In this document: piece after piece, positions 61,301 to 64,000 of the stretch
Layout of the letters: each line of letters opens with the position of its first letter
How positions within the stretch are numbered: the stretch's first letter is position 1
From: Chloroflexota bacterium
GTDB taxonomy: Bacteria > Chloroflexota > Anaerolineae > Anaerolineales > Villigracilaceae
Direction: 5' to 3'
NCBI GenBank assembly: GCA_019873655.1
Contig: JAIOAU010000011.1
Coordinates: 20,299 to 84,298 of the forward strand
Length of the DNA stretch: 64,000 bases
The notes under the pieces: generated by a model
Database searches by the model: none
What the model saw: only the letters and a program-made list of their open reading frames with translations
What the model was told of the DNA's origin: nothing
Made by a program: the position numbers and the translations under genes

Positions 61301-61973
61301 GTTGCCGCCCGATTTGGAGGAACAGCTCTCCCGTCAACGGGCGCTGCTACGCCGGATGGGGGCGGTCAATCTGGAGGCCCAGGCGGAGTACGTCTCGGTC
61401 AAGGAACGCTTCGATTTTCTCAATAGCCAACTGGAGGATTTGCGCAAGGCGGAGGCCGACCTGCATCAGGTGATTGCCGAATTGGACGACCTCACCCGCC
61501 GCGAGTTCCAGAAGACGTTCGAGGCGGTGGCCGCCGAATTCCACACCATCTTCCATCGTTTGTTCGGCGGCGGGTCGGCGCGGCTGGTGTTGACCGATCC
61601 GGACAATCTGACCGAGACCGGCATCGACATCGAGGCGCGCCTGCCCGGGCGGCGGGAGCAGGGCCTCTCGCTCCTTTCGGGCGGCGAGCGCAGCCTGACG
61701 GCCATTGCGCTGGTCTTCGCCCTCCTGAAAGTTTCGCCGACCCCCGTCTGCGTGATGGACGAGGTGGACGCCATGCTCGACGAGGCCAATGTGGGCCGTT
61801 TCCGCGATCTGTTGCTCGAGTTGAGCCGTCAGACGCAGTTCGTCATCATCACCCACAACCGCAACACGGTCCAGGCGGCGGATGTGATTTACGGGGTGAC
61901 GATGGGGCGCGATTCGACTAGCCAGGTCATCAGTCTGCGGCTGGACGAGGTTTCGGAGGAGTATTATCGTTAG
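58368..61973 (+). CDS. smc: Chromosome partition protein Smc
   Basis: A 1201-residue structural-maintenance-of-chromosomes ATPase. The N-terminal Walker A is GPNGSGKSN (about 33-41). Long Glu/Ala/Arg coiled coils (about 170-500 and 665-1010) flank the hinge (about 515-640, RLLEAAHQSRLSGARGALFAALEVP). The C-terminal head has the signature LSLLSGGERSLTAIAL and Walker B VCVMDEVDAMLDEANVGRF. Length and motif order match bacterial SMC. The ATG of PLRLKSLELHGYKTF is used; the 17 codons before it are not supported. It is probably co-transcribed with rnc. No scpAB is nearby. Confidence 0.96.
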   Translation: MPLRLKSLELHGYKTFAGKTCFEFAGGVTAIVGPNGSGKSNIADALRWVLGEQSYSLLRAKKTEDMIFSGSDQRPRAGMASATIVFDNADGWLPVDFSEVALTRRAYRDGRNEYLLNGQQVRLRDINELLAQSGLSERTYTILGQGLVDASLALKADERRRLFEEAAGIGLYRARREETLRRLETTRRNLDRVLDILAELEPRLRSLERQARRAQEYAQIQADLRLLLLDWYGFHWHRAQRELVETRAVAAEYEARLQEARQAHQAVRQEVAAFRDRLQGLRARLNSWHRQSAQLHTQRETLSRDLAVLDERRRALVENRERSRSEHARLEEELRLSSERLAEAAAEVERLQAEAEEARLQMAAAQQALEARQDEIAGQEAELEAARRRLGELEARQAQAQARLEELARRAAEQAEKLTAAEAALVQAEAEARAAETAHAAAQTAAARCEAELQQALAALQAAEQKAAEQETALRRQQEERAARAAERSRLQAQLQVLEQAEQSLTGYADGARRLLEAAHQSRLSGARGALFAALEVPAELEEAIAAALGEYLDAVLFESGAQTEQALTLFEAEAPGRAAILPLEWLSPPEPLSAPADPDCLGVAADLARAPAELRPALDLLLGQVLIVRDRRAARRLLAGLPASARAVTLRGEVFSAAGPILAGKPARAAVLARPRQRREAQEALASIEREMTALDLRLQKMDEELEAARRQAAERAQAAQEKRRSLDQARAEEQQARLRLETARRERQWQENHRLQLRAEIEAAQAERQRAEETLAAGAAEAEATRRLIQSGSLALAALTLEEFQTQAAHWRTRLAVAERALEDARARQAERSQAVSRLEEALAAEEKRRLEFEAALTELESQREALRAQEAGLHTQLEALRALIEPAEKDLETAEAQEIELQNREAESQQNLARIERQYAQIQLDLSRRQEALENLRQRIEDDFGLVAFEYTPSVEGPVPLPFEGMVSQLPVLTELPPDLEEQLSRQRALLRRMGAVNLEAQAEYVSVKERFDFLNSQLEDLRKAEADLHQVIAELDDLTRREFQKTFEAVAAEFHTIFHRLFGGGSARLVLTDPDNLTETGIDIEARLPGRREQGLSLLSGGERSLTAIALVFALLKVSPTPVCVMDEVDAMLDEANVGRFRDLLLELSRQTQFVIITHNRNTVQAADVIYGVTMGRDSTSQVISLRLDEVSEEYYR

Positions 61974-62162
61974 AGGCGTCTCTGCCTGTCGTTTGGGAGG
62001 AAAGACAAAATTACACCGCAGCACGGTCGGCGGCTGGCCGGGGAGTAGATCGCCCCGTTCCCGGGCTGTGGGATCAACAAGCCTTTGATCGCGCGCGAGC
62101 ACAACCGGAGTGAAGTTGATGCCGTTCCAAAGGGTGAGCCATTTTTGTTGAAGGACTGGCAT

Positions 62163-62579
62163 CTATCGGGAAAGCCGTAATTTTTCACGCAAGAATGAGC
62201 CAAACCATATGGAAAAACTGCTCAGGACGTGGGACACGATAAGCGATGGCAACAGCACCAGGATAACAGTCACAAGAAAAAAAGCGTCGATAGGCGGCAT
62301 GAGGAACGGCCGTATAATGCAACAAACCAAATACGTCAGACTCCCCGCTGACGATGTGATCAGTGCTTTCTTGAAAGATGTTTCGACAGGTAGAATCAAG
62401 CAAGTCAAGAAAGATGTAATTGCCGTTACTGCTGGCGGAATTAAGGCTGCTGTGTACAGGATTGTTGGCCGATAGTTCGTCGTCAGTAACCACTGGTATC
62501 CTGCAAACATACTGATGACTTGTATCACACAAAGAGCAAGATAAGGGGCAACGCCTCGCTCTTGAACTCTGTTTTTCAT
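62163..62579 (-). CDS. Four-helix membrane protein, paralogue A
   Basis: A 138-residue protein with four hydrophobic segments (about 11-30, 40-65, 75-95, 100-125) and a basic C-terminus (FLREKLRLSR). Its second half is clearly similar to that of the protein encoded at 62934-63344, sharing LILPV, SFK/AFK, KAL/RAL, SS.GS, FLVTV/YLVTI and SSFSIWFGS/TSFFIWTGS. The two come from a gene duplication. The family is not recognised. Base composition is clearly more AT-rich than the rest of the window. A fragment of another reading frame ends 3 bp before the start. Confidence 0.65.
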   Translation of the reverse strand: MKNRVQERGVAPYLALCVIQVISMFAGYQWLLTTNYRPTILYTAALIPPAVTAITSFLTCLILPVETSFKKALITSSAGSLTYLVCCIIRPFLMPPIDAFFLVTVILVLLPSLIVSHVLSSFSIWFGSFLREKLRLSR

Positions 62580-62933
62580 TGCTTACTCCATGAATTCATA
62601 AGGGTTCTGAAAGCCATGCAAGGCCCGTCCAAATTTTTCTGGCGTCTCCACGAATGATGTCCGAGGGTGGTGAGTCGACGACGCTCTTTTTCTCCGACAT
62701 TTGCTTGTCCCCGCCCTGCGCGCCGGGCTGCTTGGCAGGCGGGGCAGCGGACCTGGGTCTGCCCGGAGCGGTGGGGCTAGGTCCGGGCCGGGTCGAGACG
62801 CGACCGGTTATGCAGCCACGCTCAGGCCGAGCGCGCCGGCTATGGTTTGGTCATGATTTACCCCTTTTCTGTTTTTCTTTTTCCATACTGTATCAGGTCA
62901 GCACTCAAGTTGACATTCAAAAGGCATAGATTG
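62580..62933. other. Decayed coding remnant and GC-rich insert between paralogues
   Basis: On the minus strand a frame ending ETPEKFGRALHGFQNPYEFME stops at 62583, just before paralogue A. It looks like the C-terminus of a lost gene. The middle (about 62695-62840) is sharply more GC-rich than its flanks and codes for nothing recognisable, which suggests an inserted segment. Confidence 0.4.
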
Positions 62934-63344
62934 TTAACGGCCGACAAATCTTGATCGTATCATTGACCCTGTCCATATAAAGAAACTCGTCAAGAGATGG
63001 AACAAACTCAAGAGGGGAAATAAGATGCCGCAAATCGTGACAAGATAGAATAAGTCAAACTGCGGGAGAAATAGAGGGACAATCATATATAGAATAACAA
63101 AAACTCCACTCCCCGAAGAGGATAACAAAAGAGCACGCTTGAATGCAATCCGAACTGGCAAGATGAGGCTTGCTGCTAGTGACAATACCGAAGATGTTAG
63201 CAGCGGAAGCATTACAATCATCAATGGATTATCGGGGGAGAAATGGAATATTCGCGCTCCAATCCTCCAGCCCACTATACAAACAGCCTGGATTGAGCAC
63301 AAAGTTATGTCAGCGGTTAAGGATCGTTTTTTCTCGTCCATCAT
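62934..63344 (-). CDS. Four-helix membrane protein, paralogue B
   Basis: A 136-residue membrane protein with four hydrophobic segments and a short charged start (MMDEKKRSL). It is similar to paralogue A over about 80 residues. Its ATG begins at the base directly after the stop of the out-of-frame C-terminus of the upstream lipoprotein gene, so the two were once co-translated. No function is known for either paralogue. Confidence 0.65.
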   Translation of the reverse strand: MMDEKKRSLTADITLCSIQAVCIVGWRIGARIFHFSPDNPLMIVMLPLLTSSVLSLAASLILPVRIAFKRALLLSSSGSGVFVILYMIVPLFLPQFDLFYLVTICGILFPLLSLFHLLTSFFIWTGSMIRSRFVGR

Positions 63345-63877
63345 TCATTCATTGCTCCACAAAGTCCATTGTTTCACCACGAAATCTTGAACATAAGGGA
63401 TTTGCGCTTTGAGCATCTCTGTGTCGATCGCCGTTTCGGCGTCTGTACTCGTTGGAATACCAATATGTTGTCACTCGTCACCACTGGTGGTGCATTAATG
63501 CCGTATCCCAAATAACTATCTGGAATCAGAATCTCTTGAACCGGTCGCGGCGATTTCCCATCGTACCTCAAGTAACGTCGGTTATAAATATCACTTAGAT
63601 AGAAATTACCATCCGGATCGAAGGCAAGAGGCAAGAAAATACTCGGAGGCAAACCCGTACTCCAGTTGCCCCAATCGTTTGGTCCATCTCCCCAATCAGT
63701 CTCTATATAAGTTTCACATGCTATTTCAACTATTTCATACTCCGGCGCATATCCAGATATCAATTCGGACGGCACAGGTGATACCGACAAGGTTGCCGTG
63801 AATGGCCGTTCGAATTCTGTGGTAGGCAAGCCGGAATTGCATGAGACAATCAGTATCGAGAGAGCAATAATTACCAC
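63345..63877 (-). pseudogene. Lipoprotein gene with internal frameshift or deletion
   Basis: The first part encodes a lipoprotein (GTG start, VVIIALSILIVSC, lipobox VSC), then a beta-propeller-like strand set (FLPLAFDPDGNFYLSDIYNRRYLRYDG). It reads until about 63450 and then loses sense (RRSTQRCSKRKS). From the same point another frame reads PTSTDAETAIDTEMLKAQIPYVQDFVVKQWTLWSNE and stops at 63345, exactly abutting the next start. So the C-terminus is in another frame. A deletion of propeller blades or a one-base error explains this. The intact protein would be an NHL/TolB-like surface protein. Confidence 0.6.
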
Positions 63878-63895
63878 GATATGTTTATGTTTGGC

Positions 63896-64000
63896 TCATC
63901 TGTAGAAGGAGTGAACAGCGACGAGAGCAGAAATGAATTCTGGCGAAATGCGCTTCAGGTTGACGCGAAACTCGTGGATAGCCACATAACCGCTCAAGAA
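63896..64000 (-). CDS. Partial coding region at the right edge (C-terminal fragment)
   Basis: The last 105 bases encode, on the minus strand, 34 residues ending HEFRVNLKRISPEFISALVAVHSFYR and a TGA. The start lies outside the window. The stop is 19 bp before the lipoprotein start, so it may belong to the same operon. The family is unknown, and it is too short to be sure it is coding. Confidence 0.35.
   Translation of the reverse strand, partial: FLSGYVAIHEFRVNLKRISPEFISALVAVHSFYR

Noticed and set aside
61974..62162. Start of an antisense gene over the end of smc (product beginning MPVLQQKWLTLWNG)
   Set aside because: The first 60 residues look protein-like but the frame continues antisense to smc; it may be a remnant, but nothing supports a gene.

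Overview
This 64 kb window is a GC-rich bacterial chromosome segment. Gene content and style suggest a member of the Chloroflexota, most likely class Anaerolineae. The reasons are a short one-domain EF-Ts, many Cys-anchored lipoproteins with Thr/Pro linkers, SH3b, WD40 and PPC-type extracellular proteins, a group 3b-type [NiFe] hydrogenase, and heptanucleotide repeats. No taxonomic marker was searched, so this is an inference.

Layout. 1-13 kb: a methyltransferase, metG, an orphan response regulator, an MFS carrier, a lipoprotein serpin, pncC, a secreted beta-helix protein, an SH3b lipoprotein and uvrC. Three copies of a nested inverted-repeat element of about 85-103 bp lie in the gaps here. 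13-25 kb: a housekeeping block of a receiver protein, a small membrane protein, prfA, a GAF-GAF histidine kinase, dnaA (no dnaN beside it), a zinc-ribbon protein, rpsB-tsf-pyrH-frr-uppS-cdsA-glpX, then tRNA-Asn. 25-33.4 kb: a four-gene cluster of a C39-like peptidase with SH3b repeats, TIR-TM-WD40, a double SLATT membrane protein, and an NDT-like/TPR/SLOG protein. It resembles the nucleotide-signalling conflict systems of bacteria and is the best candidate here for an undescribed defence or cell-suicide system. 33.4-46.9 kb: accessory genes, including a HEPN/MNT pair, a YgjP-type metalloprotein, hyuAB, a four-repeat PPC-like surface protein, and a DUF2804/GPH-carrier/GH2 glycosidase cluster. 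46.9-52.1 kb: the minus-strand hydrogenase operon (cNMP-binding protein, 4Fe-4S subunit, flavin subunit, small subunit, large subunit, with the maturation protease gene after it). 52.3-57.4 kb: tRNA-His, a clan-A glycosidase lipoprotein, a membrane spermidine-synthase-like protein and an aldo/keto reductase. 57.5-62 kb: rnc-smc. 62-64 kb: a more AT-rich, partly decayed region with two paralogous four-TM proteins and broken genes.

The most unusual nucleotide-level signal is shared by both tRNA genes. Each is followed by a tandem array (82 bp x 3.8 and 88 bp x about 3.6) whose unit holds the last 20 nt of that tRNA, its intrinsic terminator, and a small CCCC/GGGG hairpin followed by ATGYTA that is not in the tRNA. 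The hairpins are capped by different but exceptionally stable tetraloops (GGAA in one array, UACG in the other). Two unrelated tRNA loci with the same architecture point to one mechanism, comparable to but distinct from the E. coli tyrT repeats.

The ribosome, membrane-lipid and SMC genes are ordinary. Coordinates use start codons chosen by ribosome-binding site and family length. Several reading frames can be extended upstream, but the extensions run into repeats or intergenic DNA.
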